Part shown: positions 36,874 to 47,892 of the stretch, one piece after another
How positions within the stretch are numbered: position 1 is the first letter of the stretch
Layout of the letters: each line of letters starts with the position of its first letter
DNA from: Pontederia crassipes
Lineage: Eukaryota; Streptophyta; Magnoliopsida; Commelinales; Pontederiaceae
Direction: 5' to 3'
Length of the DNA: 64,000 bases
Assembly: GCA_030549335.1 (NCBI GenBank)
Contig: CM060195.1
Location: forward strand, 13,917,501 to 13,981,500
Position numbers and translations under genes: made by a program
The notes under the pieces: generated by a model
What the model saw: only the letters and a program-made list of their open reading frames with translations
Databases searched by the model: none
What the model was told of the DNA's origin: nothing

Positions 36874-38750
36874 GAGCCTAATGATAGGACATTCTTATGT
36901 CATATTGTCTTTTTGTAATCCTATGATGTCACAGTTCATGTACAAGTGCCATGGACAGTTATCGTGTCACTTAAAGTCAAGTAAGTCTTTGTCCCTTATT
37001 TATAATTTTCTAAGAATATTATGATATATGATGATGTATTTGCCTCCATGACATGCTCCTATTGTTCGAGGCTGTGGTCATGGCCCAATAGCGAGTGTTG
37101 AACAAGAAGGACATACTAGAATGAAGTTCAGTTTATCTTTCAGTCTCCACTGATACAACCTCCACCAGTACAACCCTCATCGGTCCAACCTCCACGGGCA
37201 CTTTCTTTCGGACTGCCCTACAAAGAACAAAGATGACTAAACTCAAGCTCCACGTGGTGGAAACAATCTGGTACAAGGAAGAGTCTTCCATCTTGAAGAA
37301 AATGCAACTCCAATTGTCGTCGAAATCATCAAAGGTACATTATCAATATCCGGTCTTCCTAATACAGTCATATATGATCCGGGTCTATCTTGTTCTTTTA
37401 TATCTATAGATTGTATTGCTACTTTGAGCTTACCCCTACACGACATAAGATGTCGAATGGAGGTGACCACTCCTATGAGGATGCTCCACACCATGAAATA
37501 CCTCCCTAAAGTACTACCAGTGATAATAGAAGGCAAGAACTTTTCTAACGAACTCATAGTGATCGTATGATGGACTATGATGTAATTCTTAGTAGGAATT
37601 GGTTATAGTCATATTATCCAAGCAAAAGAAGATAATCATGGACACCTAAGGTGGACGCAAGACTGTTGTCAAAGTACTACTAGAAAAGAAGGAAAAGTCA
37701 TCATATATGCAATAAAAGTACAGAAGATGATGCAAAAATATATAGAGGTTTTTTGACATGTGCGGTGAAGACAAATGGTCCATCAGTCAAGCTGTAGTAG
37801 TTGGAAGTAGTTCAAGAATTTTCAAATATCTTTTCTGAGGACATCTCCGGATTGCCACCGCGAGAGGTTGATTTCCACATCAACCTCCTTTCGTGCACTG
37901 CTCCAATTTTAGCCCCTTACACCCCCTTATAGTATGGCACCGACCGAGATGCATGAACTGAAAAAGAAAATGTAGGAACTTTTAGACAAAATATTTATCA
38001 AGCCGAGTGCATCAATTTGGAGTGCTCTAGTGCTTTTTGTCAAAAAGAATGATGACTTTCTAGGGTTGTGTATCGACTATAGGATTCTAAATAAGGCAAT
38101 GGTCAATAACAAGTATCCACTACCACGTATTGATGATCTCTTCAATCAAGACTGTTGTATTCTTCAAGATCGATCTACGAAGTAGGTATAATCAGCTTAG
38201 AGTCACCGAAAGAAGATATATCAAAGATAATTTACCGGTCAAGGCATAATCACTATGAGTTTCTAGTGATGTCATTCATACTAATGAATGCCTCTACAAC
38301 TTTCATAGACCTTATGAATCGGGTGTTCAGATTGTACTTGGATAAGTTTGTCATTATCTTTGTAGACGACATTTTAATTAACCCGAAGAGCCCAGAACAA
38401 CACATAGAACATTTAAGGACTATCACGGAAAGAATGACACAACACAAGTTATATGCTAAGCTGACAAAGGACGAGTTCAGGCTAGAGGAAATTATATTTC
38501 TTGGACACATAGTTTCGAAGAAGGAATTTTCTATTGATCAAACTAAAGTAGAAGTAGTATCAAATTGATCAAGGACAAAGAATCCAACAAAAATCCATAG
38601 TTTCCTTGGATTACCTAGATATCATCACATGTTACTTCTCAAAGATTGCATCTCCCTAGATGAACCTGACAAATAAAGACACTAAATATGTGGTAACAAA
38701 AATGTGAAGGCAATTTTCAAGAGCTAAAGTCCATGTGTATATTCAGGCTG
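36874..38750 (+). pseudogene. Chromovirus gag start, protease and reverse transcriptase
   Basis: A degraded gag start near 37043 (CCTCCATGACATGC...) is followed within 300 bp by the protease (LSISGLPNTVIYDPGLSCSF near 37341), so nearly all of gag, including the zinc knuckle, is deleted. RT begins with [20 protein letters not shown] (near 37808). The best open stretch, 38155-38568, contains HYEFLVMSFILMNAST, then the catalytic FVDD (IFVDDILI) and LGHIVSKKEFSID. Frameshifts and stops are frequent. Read-through ends near 38750 with MCEGNFQELK, at the RNase H boundary. Confidence 0.8.
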
Positions 38751-38769
38751 ACAAACATGTTACTTTTCA

Positions 38770-40890
38770 AATGCTGAAATTATATATTCCATTTCAGATA
38801 GTGAATGAGTCAGCCCAGTGCAAGTAGTGCCAAAGAAGGGAGGAATTACAGTAGTGAAGTCAGATTCAGATGAGTTGATATCCACCAGGACAGTTATAGG
38901 GTGGAGAATGTGTATAGACTTCAGGAAGCTAAACAAGGCTACAAGAAAAGACCATTTCCCTCTCCCCTTTATTGACCAAATGTTAGAGAGGTTGGCAAGG
39001 CACTCCCACTTCTGTTATCTAGATGGATATTCAGACTTCCTGCAGATTCCCATTCACCCTCAGGACCAGCACAAGACAACCTTTACTTGTCCATATGGGA
39101 CCTTTGCTTATAGTAAAATGCCCTTTGGTCTATGCAATGCACCTGCCACATTTCATAGGTGTATGATGTCCAGCTTCTTAGATTTAATTGAGGACATTAT
39201 GGAGGTGTTTATGGATGATTTTTCAGTTTATGGAGATTCCTTTGAGGCCTGTCTGGAAAATTTGACAAAAGTGTTACAAAGGTGCAGGGAATCTAATCTA
39301 ATTCTGAATTGGGAAAAGTGCCACTTCATGGTTCAAGAAGGAGTGGTATTGGGCCACATTGTATCTAGTAGAGGGATTGAAATGGACAAGGCAAAGATTG
39401 AACTCATTGAGAAGTTGCCATCCCCAAAGAATGTGAAGGCTATAAGAAATTTCTTGGGGCATGCAGGCTTCTATAGAAGATTTATTAAAAATTTTTCAAT
39501 GATAACCAGACCCCTCACAAGGTTGCTATCAAATGATGTGGAGTTCAATTTTGATGAATATTGCATGAAGGTCTTTAACCAATTAAAGGAAGCCCTCATT
39601 TCAGCTCCCATAGTGCAGCCACCAGATTGGGCATTGCCCTTTGAGATCATGTGATGCTTCTGACCAGGCAGTAGGGGCTGTGTTGGGGCAAATCAAGGAG
39701 AAGAAACACCATGTTATATGTTATGCTAGCAAGACATTGGATGAAGCCCAAGTCAATTATGCTACCACTGAAAAGGAATTGTTGGTTGTTGTGTTTGCCT
39801 TTGACAAGTTCAGATCTTATTTAATTGGTTCCAAAGTGATTGTTTTCACTGATCACCAGACAGTAAGGCACCTGATCAACAAGAAGGAATCAAAACCAAG
39901 GCTCATAAGATGGATCCCATTGCTACAAGAATTTGATGTTGAAATCAGGGATAAAAGAGGGACATAAAACTTAGTTGCTGACCACTTATCAAGGATGGAA
40001 GGAGTTCAGGATTCTAATGACTCACTCCCCATCAATGACTCCTTTCCTGATGACTTTTTGATGGCAATATCAGCTGCCCCTACTCTTTAGTATGCTGATA
40101 TTGTTAACTACTTGGCATGTGGGATTATTCCTTCTGACTTCTCCTATCAACAAACCCTCTTCTATTCAAAAAGTTTCCTGATAGCATTTTCAGGAGATGT
40201 GTACCAGAAGCTAAATTCCAATCAATTTTGTATGAATGCCACTCATCTCCATATGGTGGACATGGAGCCACTCAAAAGATTACTGCCAAGGTGCTGCAAC
40301 CTGATTTCTATTAGCCTTGTTTGTCCAAAGATGCATATATGCATGTGAAGAGTTGTGATGAATGTCAAAGGGCAGGTTCAATATCAAGGAGGAATGGAAT
40401 GCCTTATAATGGGATTTTAGAAGTTGAAATATTTGATGTTTGGGGCATTGATTACATGTGACCCTTCCCTAGTTCATTTGGATATAAATTTATACTACTT
40501 GCTGTTGACTATGTATCCAAATGGATAGAGGCAATTCCAACTTCAGCTGCTGATTCCAGGGCTGTAATCAAGCTTTTCAAGGATATAATCTTCCCAAAAT
40601 TTGGAATCCCAAGAGTGGTCATAAGTGATGGAGGCAGCCACTTCATTGAAAAATGTTTTGAAAACCTTCTAAACAAATATGGAGTCAAGGACAAGGTCTC
40701 AACTGCTTACCATCCTCAAACAAATGGCCAAGCAGAAATTTCAAATAGGGAATCAATGCCATATTGGAGAAAACAATTTCCTTGACTAGGAATGATTGGA
40801 GTTTGAGGCTAAATGAGGCACTTTGGGCATATAGGATACCCTAAAAAACCCCTATAGGCACTTTTCCTTACAAATTGGTTTATGGAAAGA
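38770..40890 (+). pseudogene. Athila RT, RNase H and integrase (first part)
   Basis: The open stretch 38818-39654 is an RT domain with VVPKKGGITVV, WRMCIDFRKLN, DHFPLPFIDQMLERLA, FTCPYGTFAYSKMPFGLCNA and the catalytic FMDD (39208-39219), all hallmarks of the Athila clade. A one-base deletion near 39652 shifts into RNase H ([46 protein letters not shown]) at 39641-39967. The integrase core follows in decayed frames: FDVWGIDYM (first Asp, near 40434), VVISDGGSHF (second Asp, near 40616), YHPQTNGQAEI (Glu, near 40710). The domain is cut at 40885-40893 by an insertion and resumes at 42050. Confidence 0.88.
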
Positions 40891-40893
40891 CAT

Positions 40894-42049
40894 GGGGAAA
40901 TTACACCAAATGCCCTCCAACTTTAAGGTTTGCTCAGCGATATCCTCCAACTTCACTTTGTAACACAAATGCCCTTCATCTTTTAACGTGTTTCACCCGA
41001 TGCCCTCTTTACCTGGAATAGCCGGTTTTCGGTTTTTCGTCGACATGGCATCCACGTGGCCATCTCCTCTCTCCTCCACGCAAATAGTCGTCTGACGTGG
41101 CATGCTCCGACGTGGCATATAAAATTATACCAATGCCCTCCAACTTTAAGGTTTGCTCAGCGATACCCTCCAACTTTACTTTGTAACACAAATACCCTTC
41201 ATCTTTAATACGTTTCACCCGATGCCCTTTTTACCTGGGACAGACGGTTTCTCGATTTTTCATCGACGTGACGTCCACGTGGCCATTTCATCTCTCCTCC
41301 ACACAAATAGTCGTCCGACGTGATATGCTCCGATGTGGCACCACATATTAAACCATCTTACTTATCGTAAGTTGAACCACTCACTATTAAATTATTTCCT
41401 TATTTCCCTCTTTGTCATCGTTCGCGTGAAACCTCCTTCGCCGTTCGCACTCCTTCGTTGATCGCTCTCCTTCGTTGTTTGCCTCCTTCATCGTTCATCT
41501 TTCGCGTTCGTCGGCCGCCATCTTTGCCCACATTGGTGTAATTTTATGTGCATTTGGTGAGCAAACTTTAAAGTTGGAGAACATTTGATATAAGTTTATG
41601 TGTCATGTCGGAGCATGTCACGCCGGACGACTATTTGTGTGGAGAAGAGATGAGATGACCACGTGGATGCCACGTCGATGATAAATCGAGAAATCATCTG
41701 TCCTAGGTAAAGAGGGCATCACGTGAAACATATTAAAAGATGAAGGGTATTTGTGTTATAAAGTAAAGTTGGAGGGTATCGCTGAGCAAACCTTAAAGTT
41801 GGAGGGCATTGGTGTAATTTTATATGCCACGTCGGAGCATGCCACGTCAGAAGACTATTTGCGTGGAGGAGAGAGGAGATGGCCACGTGGATGCCACGTC
41901 GATAAAAAACTGGAAAACCGACTATTCCAGGTAAAGAGGGCATCGGGTGAAACACGTTAAAAGATGAAGGGCATTTGTGTTACAAAGTGAAGTTGGAGGG
42001 TATCGCTGAGCAAACCTTAAAGTTGGAGGGCATTTGGTGTAATTTACCC
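40894..42049. mobile_element. Mutator-like fold-back element with doubled TIRs, 9-bp TSD
   Basis: GAAAGACAT at 40885-40893 is repeated at 42050-42058. The element begins GGGGAAATTACACC and ends GGTGTAATTTACCC, near-perfect inverted termini with a 9-bp duplication, typical of Mutator-like elements. Each arm holds two tandem copies of a terminal unit of about 225 bp: left 40894-41120 and 41121-41346, right 41600-41820 and 41821-42049, with a partial fifth copy near 41533-41600. Blocks repeated in each copy are TGCCCTCCAACTTTAAGG, TTGCTCAGCGATA, CCACGTGGCC and CTCCTCYACRCAAATAGTCG. The unique centre (about 41347-41530) is CT/CG-rich and has no transposase. It interrupts the Athila integrase. Confidence 0.88.
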
Positions 42050-42504
42050 GAAAGACATGTCATCTACCAATTGAGTTGAAACATAAGGCATATTGAGCAG
42101 TGAAGGCATTCAATTTTGATATGCAAGCATGTGGACAAAAGAGGCTTCTACAAATGAATGAGTTGGATGAAATTAGGCTAAATGCCTATCATAATTTAGA
42201 ATTCTACAAGGAGAGGACCAAGAGATGGCATGATAGCAGAATTCTGAAGAAAGAATTCAAGGTTGGAGACTTTGTATTGTTGTTCAATTCAAGATTGAAA
42301 CTATTCCCTAGAAAGTTGAAATCAAGGTGGAGTGGACCCTTCAAAGTCTACAAAGTTTATCCTTATGGAGCTGTGGATCTTCTGAATGATAAGGATGACA
42401 TATTCAAGGTCAATGGACAGAGATTGAAATTATATAATCCCACAGCTCAAGATTCAGCCAAGGAGGTGCTGAAATTGCAACATTTGATAATTTTGCCTAG
42501 CTAA
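42050..42504 (+). pseudogene. Athila integrase C-terminal part
   Basis: The open frame after the insertion continues with HLPIELKHKAYWAVKAFNFD-type sequence (one stop near 42090). Then come LNAYHNLEFYKERTKRWHD, FKVGDFVLLFNSRLKLFPRK and LKSRWSGPFKVYKVYPYGAV, the GPY/F-like C-terminal module of Athila integrases. It ends at a stop codon at 42502-42504. The intact reading frame here supports a relatively recent element. Confidence 0.85.
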
Positions 42505-44002
42505 ATTCAAGTGGAAAAATGTCTAGCCAAAGACATTAAAGAAAGACACTTCTTGGGAGGTAACCCAAGTCATTTTACACTTAACCTTTCTATTTTGCAG
42601 GAATAAAGAAGGAAGGAATCAGATCCATCCATAAATTGACAAGAAGGGAGTACCCCTAGCCTTAATTTTGATTTTTCTCACTGAAATCCTATTGATAACT
42701 GATATGATCTTTTCATTCATGCTGAAATCATCATATTAATATCTGAATCATCATGAATATCAGTTGTCCCAATCCATCTTAGCTGAATTTCATTGCATTT
42801 TATGGAATTCCATTGCATTGTTGAATTGTGCACCCTAAAATTCTACATTACAAATTTCACTGATATCTCCTGTCTCACTGCAAGAATTGCTGCAAACCAT
42901 AAAGGATGGAACACCTGAAGAGTAGGATTGAAATACAAGACCCATTGGAAGGGATCAAATGCAAATTCCATATATTTCATACCCTCCCACCCTCTCCCTT
43001 GCCTTCACTTTCACCTCTGTGGAGGAAACCTGGTGCTTTTCTAACCTTTACACCATGTTTTCAATTGATTTTAATGCTCATATATCATTTATCACCAAGT
43101 TATCAGTAGGTTTTGCAAGTTATCATTAATTTAACCCAGTTATCACAAGTTATCATTGGTTATTACTAATCGAGTTCAATTCAATTCCCTCACTCATTCT
43201 AACTCTAAAATGGGTAAATTACCTCATTAGGACAGTTGGTACACTCCAATACCAAGTGGCCAACTTGGCCATTAGTCTTGTTGCTTTAATTGGCTATACA
43301 ATTCAGATGCATTTGAATCAATTTTTAGCTGAAAAAATTTCCTTTTGTGGGTAACACTAGCTAACATTCATGGATTGAATTGATAATATCAGATGTTTAG
43401 AAGGGAGTTAAGGCTCTTGCTGCCATGTTAAATAGGAAAATTTGACTTTTTGGACAAAGGGATCTAAACTATACTTGAGTTTGAACTATTGCTCTCTTCA
43501 TGAACATGATAGAAAAAAAAAGAAAAATGGAGAAAAGAAAAAGTGAAAAGTTGCATTTTGCATTGCATGAATGCATAAATAAAGAGAGTGAAATTCCAAA
43601 AAGGAACCTCTCCTGAATAAAGATAAATTTTTATCTTGTGACCAGCATGAATAAAAATCAGGTCTTGACCTGTTTACTTGCATTTCATGAATAAAAGTCA
43701 AGTGTTAAACCTGTTTAAGCAGTGAAAATCTGTTCATGAAGAGATTTATAGTTCAACCCCTTTGTAAAGTTGACAATTCCTTAAATTTAAACTTATTATT
43801 GCTAGTACTTCTTGCATGGCTTAAATTTGCTTTAGCCTCTGTGATCCCTAGCTAGAAATTAAGTTTCTGGAAAGAATGAAGTGTTGGCAAAATGAGAAAC
43901 TCATTGGACTCAATTCAGCTGACTTTTAATTCATTTGTGAACTTTTAATTCAAGTTTATCCTTAATTTCTGAATGTTTTGCTTGAGGACAAGCAAAAGGC
44001 TA
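42505..44002 (+). other. Athila post-pol region without an env-like ORF
   Basis: About 1.5 kb lies between the pol stop codon and the polypurine tract. Athila elements often carry an additional env-like frame here. I see only short frames and no signal peptide plus transmembrane pattern, so it is absent or lost. From 43090 the phrase AAGTTATCA recurs. Confidence 0.55.
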
Positions 44003-44014
44003 AACTTGGGGGAG
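44003..44014 (+). other. Polypurine tract of Athila element
   Basis: AACTTGGGGGAG immediately precedes the 3' LTR (TGATCACTAG at 44017), the classic position of the plus-strand primer. Confidence 0.7.
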
Positions 44015-44016
44015 TT

Positions 44017-46628
44017 TGATCACTAGCTGATCAATATAGTCTTTTATCCCATTTTAGATGCATTTCACCTGTATCGAGCCCCTAAATTGCCTAACTTTTG
44101 GCCAATTATGTTTGGAATGCATGGATTGTGATAACTAGTTGATCTTCCTCATTTTATACTTAATTCCATGTGCATAGAGGTTCTGAATTGCTAAAATCCA
44201 TAAATATTTCATTTCTATGCCAAGTTATCATTTTTAGGACAAGTTATCACTCCAATAGGCCAAGTTATTATTATTTTGAGTGAGCTGATTTTCAATGATT
44301 TTCTTGCCCTAAATCCATTACTATAATGAATGAATCATATTTGGATGATTATATTTCAACTTGTGCAAAATTATCAATCCATTTGAACAAGTTATCATTT
44401 TCCAATGTCAAGTTATCGTTTAAGGGCAAAACTGTCATTTCGATATGCAAAGCTGTCAATTCTGCACAAAGGCATTAAGAAATCACTAAAACATTGTCTT
44501 AACTCATTGCTGTTAAAATTTGATCACATTTGGATAACCACAACTAAAGTTATGACAAGTTATAATTTTAAGGCATTAAGTTATCGTTTTTGGCACTCAA
44601 GTTATCATTCCTATGAAATCTTATCCATATTTGATTTCTGACCTCATTCACTTGCCATCCTAATCCCTTTGATGCCTTCAATGCTCTGAACCATCCATAT
44701 TTGAACATTTTCCTAGATATATGCAAAGTTATCATTTCCGGGTCTTCAAACTTATCATTTTCTTTTATTGGTTTCACCCCTTCATAACATCGGATTTATT
44801 TGATGTTGGAGCTGATCCTAGTAGATATCCTCATCCTTATTTGTTTATTTCCTATTTGAGGACTTTGATGTTTGGTGTTCTATCTCTTCTTGCAGAGAAG
44901 AACAACTGCAAAAAGTTGGAAAAAGGTGGGGGGACCACCTACTTTTGCTGTCCAGAAAAGCTATCTTTTGTAGGAATTCCAAGACCAGGACACATGGCAC
45001 AATCACATCATCATGGAACATTCTGATGCTGATCAAAGGGTGCATATGACACATATATAAGTTGGGGAAATTCTAGAGGAAAAGGAGGTCTGCCATTGCA
45101 GGGTTTGGAGGAGGAAGCAAGGGTTTTGGAGTTGGAGCTGAAGTGCTGCAAGGATACCTCTCGACAAGCTTGAATCCAAGATGATTTCCTTCTGTTCTTC
45201 ACTATATTTTGTATCAAACTTTGTAATTATGAGGAGCTAAACTCCATGTCTCCTAGGATAGGATAGTAGTATAGATTAATTATGGATGGATATGGACATT
45301 TCTGATTTCCTGCACTGATTTCATAATTTCTGGTTTTTTGATTCTTGATTCTGCATTCAGAACTCATCTATTTCTATCATATACTTGGCATTGTATGATC
45401 TTGCTTATATCTATAACTGAGAGGTTGTTTTATGATCTGTTCTTGATTCAGAAATGAAACAAGAACCAATGACAAGTTCTAGGTCCAAATCTAATTTAGG
45501 AATCTGATTTTCATCTAATTTACTTTCTAAACTGCAATTCTGATTCCTTATTTGAGAAATCTGATGTCATTGTAAACCCCTCATTTCATTGGTACTGAGA
45601 AGTAGATTAAGTGGTTTCTTCTTATTCAGAAATGTAATAAGAGGCAATGACAACTCCCTTGAATTAATTCTGTAAAAACATGCTGTGGTCAAATCTGATT
45701 TGCATTTTGAGTTCTAATTTTTATGGAATCTGCTTGTCATTGTGGAATCCCAATCTTATATGAAACTGATAGGTTAATTCCTAGATTTTCACTTTGTTCA
45801 GAAATGGACCAAGGAGCAATGGCAAATCTGAATTTCAATAAGTAACATTTGCTTGTTCCAATTGATTGATGCTAGTGTGGATTTCATTTCAAATTTGCAG
45901 CTGAGAGGCTGATTTAAAATTCTCTTGTAGTTTAGAGATAAACCAAGAAGCATTAGTATTGAGATTGGATTCATTATCTTTTTGATTAGTTGATGCATGA
46001 AAATGAACTGAATTGTATTACCAAACTGAAATTGCCAAAATCTGAAAAATATTTGCAAAATCAGTGAGGGGCTTATAAATTTGTTAATGATAACTTGATA
46101 TTCAGTGGGGATACTTTTCCAATTCAACCTGTCTAATATGTATATGATAATATATAGATTAGTCCTGGACTAAATGAGCTGTGGAAGTAGCAATATTTCA
46201 GGTTGGAGCAGATTTGCACTTTTAATGATTACTCGATCCAATCCATCCATAATTAAGTTCGATGAACCTAATTCCTAGGAGAACCTTCCTCATTGATAGT
46301 TAAACCCTTTTAGCCTTTAGACTAGCATTTATAATTCAGTTTAGTTAACTTTTCAGAAATCTAAAAATAGTTATCATTCTGCATTCCTAAAAAATTTGTT
46401 TTCACTTACATTCAAATTCTTGTTTTTGCCACTTTAAATAGGATTAGTCTAAATTGTTTTTAGGGAGTCTAGGACTTTAAATCACTGTGGATACGACATT
46501 TAGGGTTACTACAATTGACCTATGCACTGCAGTAGAGAGTGAGTTTAGGAGTTAAACTAAAAATTGAAAAATTTCACTTTTGACCCAAAAGTCAGCAAGT
46601 TATCACTAAACTCCTCAATTTCACTATC
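44017..46628 (+). repeat. Athila 3' LTR (right boundary approximate)
   Basis: It begins TGATCACTAGCTGATC after the polypurine tract. The right end is uncertain. A GTGGATACGACATTTAGGG block near 46490 resembles the TGGGATCGATATC block near the end of the Athila LTR at 62749, so the LTR should end 50-140 bp further on, at or before about 46628. It contains the AAGTTATCA family of words (44225-44760) and a diverged tandem repeat at 45418-45990. Confidence 0.6.
45418..45990 (+). repeat. Diverged tandem repeats in the Athila LTR (unit about 140-180 bp)
   Basis: Four copies start near 45418, 45596, 45765 and 45902. Each has TGAKARGTTGATT-like opening sequence, then TTCAGAAATG and AMCAAGARSCAATGRC-like sequence. 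They are degenerate. Confidence 0.6.
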
Positions 46629-46764
46629 AGACATCTTTCTAGGATCCTGCCCCTTCCGGCAAGTGGGAAAGAATATGAAAGTGGTCCTGCCAATTACAAA
46701 AAAGAATTAATTTTCAATCATAACCAAAACTATAACAAAATTTGTACAACTTATTTAACTTACG

Positions 46765-47646
46765 GTCGAGCAATATTATTCACGGTGACCACCCCGTTAT
46801 CATGTAATCCCTATTCATCACTCGAAGATGAATTATCATCCGGTACAGCTGGGGTAGACTGAGAAGGTCCAACATCATCTACGGGCCCTAAAACAAAATA
46901 AATCATTAGTGTCATACCAAATTAAAGTTGTGGTAATTAATATATGTACAGTAATGCTCTCACCTCGATTGATGTCTACTGCAGCATGATCTGTGGCAGT
47001 TCGCTTGTCTGATTGAATTAAGCTAGGTGCTTGTGCTATCGGCGGCATAGCAACTGACATTATTAAAAAATAATTAATATAATTAATTGAGAAATATAAT
47101 GTCAATAACAATAAATATATCACCTGGGGTAAGATGTCGTTCGCTAACGCTAGAATGTGGTGAAGTGTCCAGTAATCTCGTTGGTGGCGGTGGCATAGCA
47201 ACTGTCATCATAAGAAAATACATAAAATTTGCCTCCTATTTAAAATTATGGAATATACAAATAATAACCTGGTGTGACATGTTGATCATCGTCGTGCAAT
47301 CGAGACGTCCCGACTATGTGCCCCGCCGACGATGGAGCAACTATCATAAAATCAAAATATTTTAAAAACACTATCTCCTATTGTGTATCGCCTACAATGT
47401 GACACGTACCTAGAGTGATACGCGGAGCAGACCCACCAATGGATCGCCTACTATGTGATGATCCAGCTACTGTCCCATTGGCGGCAGAGGAACTGATATT
47501 ATTAAAAAATAAATTTAACTATTATAATCAACTATAAATAAGCGACTGACAATAAATATATTACATGGTGGTCGTGATGGCTGACTCATCTGGAGTGAAC
47601 GCTTGGAAGAGCGAGATGACCCAGATGTTCGACCTCTAGTAACCAT
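46765..47646 (-). pseudogene. CACTA ORF1-like gene, six exon-like blocks
   Basis: On the minus strand, exon-like blocks with GT/AG borders lie at 47565-47646 (starts ATGGTTACTAGAGGTCG, encoding MVTRGRTSGSSRSSKRSLQM), 47410-47492, 47269-47340, 47124-47201, 46964-47053 and 46765-46887. Blocks two to five all open with TTGCTATGCC-like sequence after a CAG, and introns resemble each other, so they derive from tandem duplication of an exon-intron unit. All introns are phase 1; blocks three to five are multiples of three, while block two (83 nt) has an indel giving a stop. Proline/serine-rich products are predicted. The 3' part is missing. Confidence 0.55.
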
Positions 47647-47892
47647 GATTGAAAAAAGTAATAATCTTCTCTTATTATCGGTAACAATATATAACTAAAA
47701 AAAAGTAAGAAGCTTGTGTCATTAGAATAACTACGGGATTCATTCGCTTGTTTTGTATTCTGATTCATTTTCATTATCTTTATCATCGTCGCTATAATCT
47801 TGGTTCGAGTCATCGTCAATGAAATTATCAACGTTCACTTCCAAGAGGTCATTTGAATTGAACTCTTCCATTGGCTTAGCGTCATCGACCAA

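Larger units (their letters stand above)
38760..46628 (+). mobile_element. Athila-type Ty3/gypsy element, 5'-truncated
   Basis: It runs from the RT N-terminus through RNase H, integrase, a non-coding post-pol region, a polypurine tract (44003-44014) and a 3' LTR (from 44017). Its 5' LTR, gag and protease are missing; sequence switches directly from the chromovirus RNase H boundary to Athila RT at about 38760. Pol shows only a few lesions (TGA for Trp near 38807, a 1-base loss near 39652, some stops), so it is younger than the copia elements. A Mutator-like element sits in the integrase. Confidence 0.85.
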
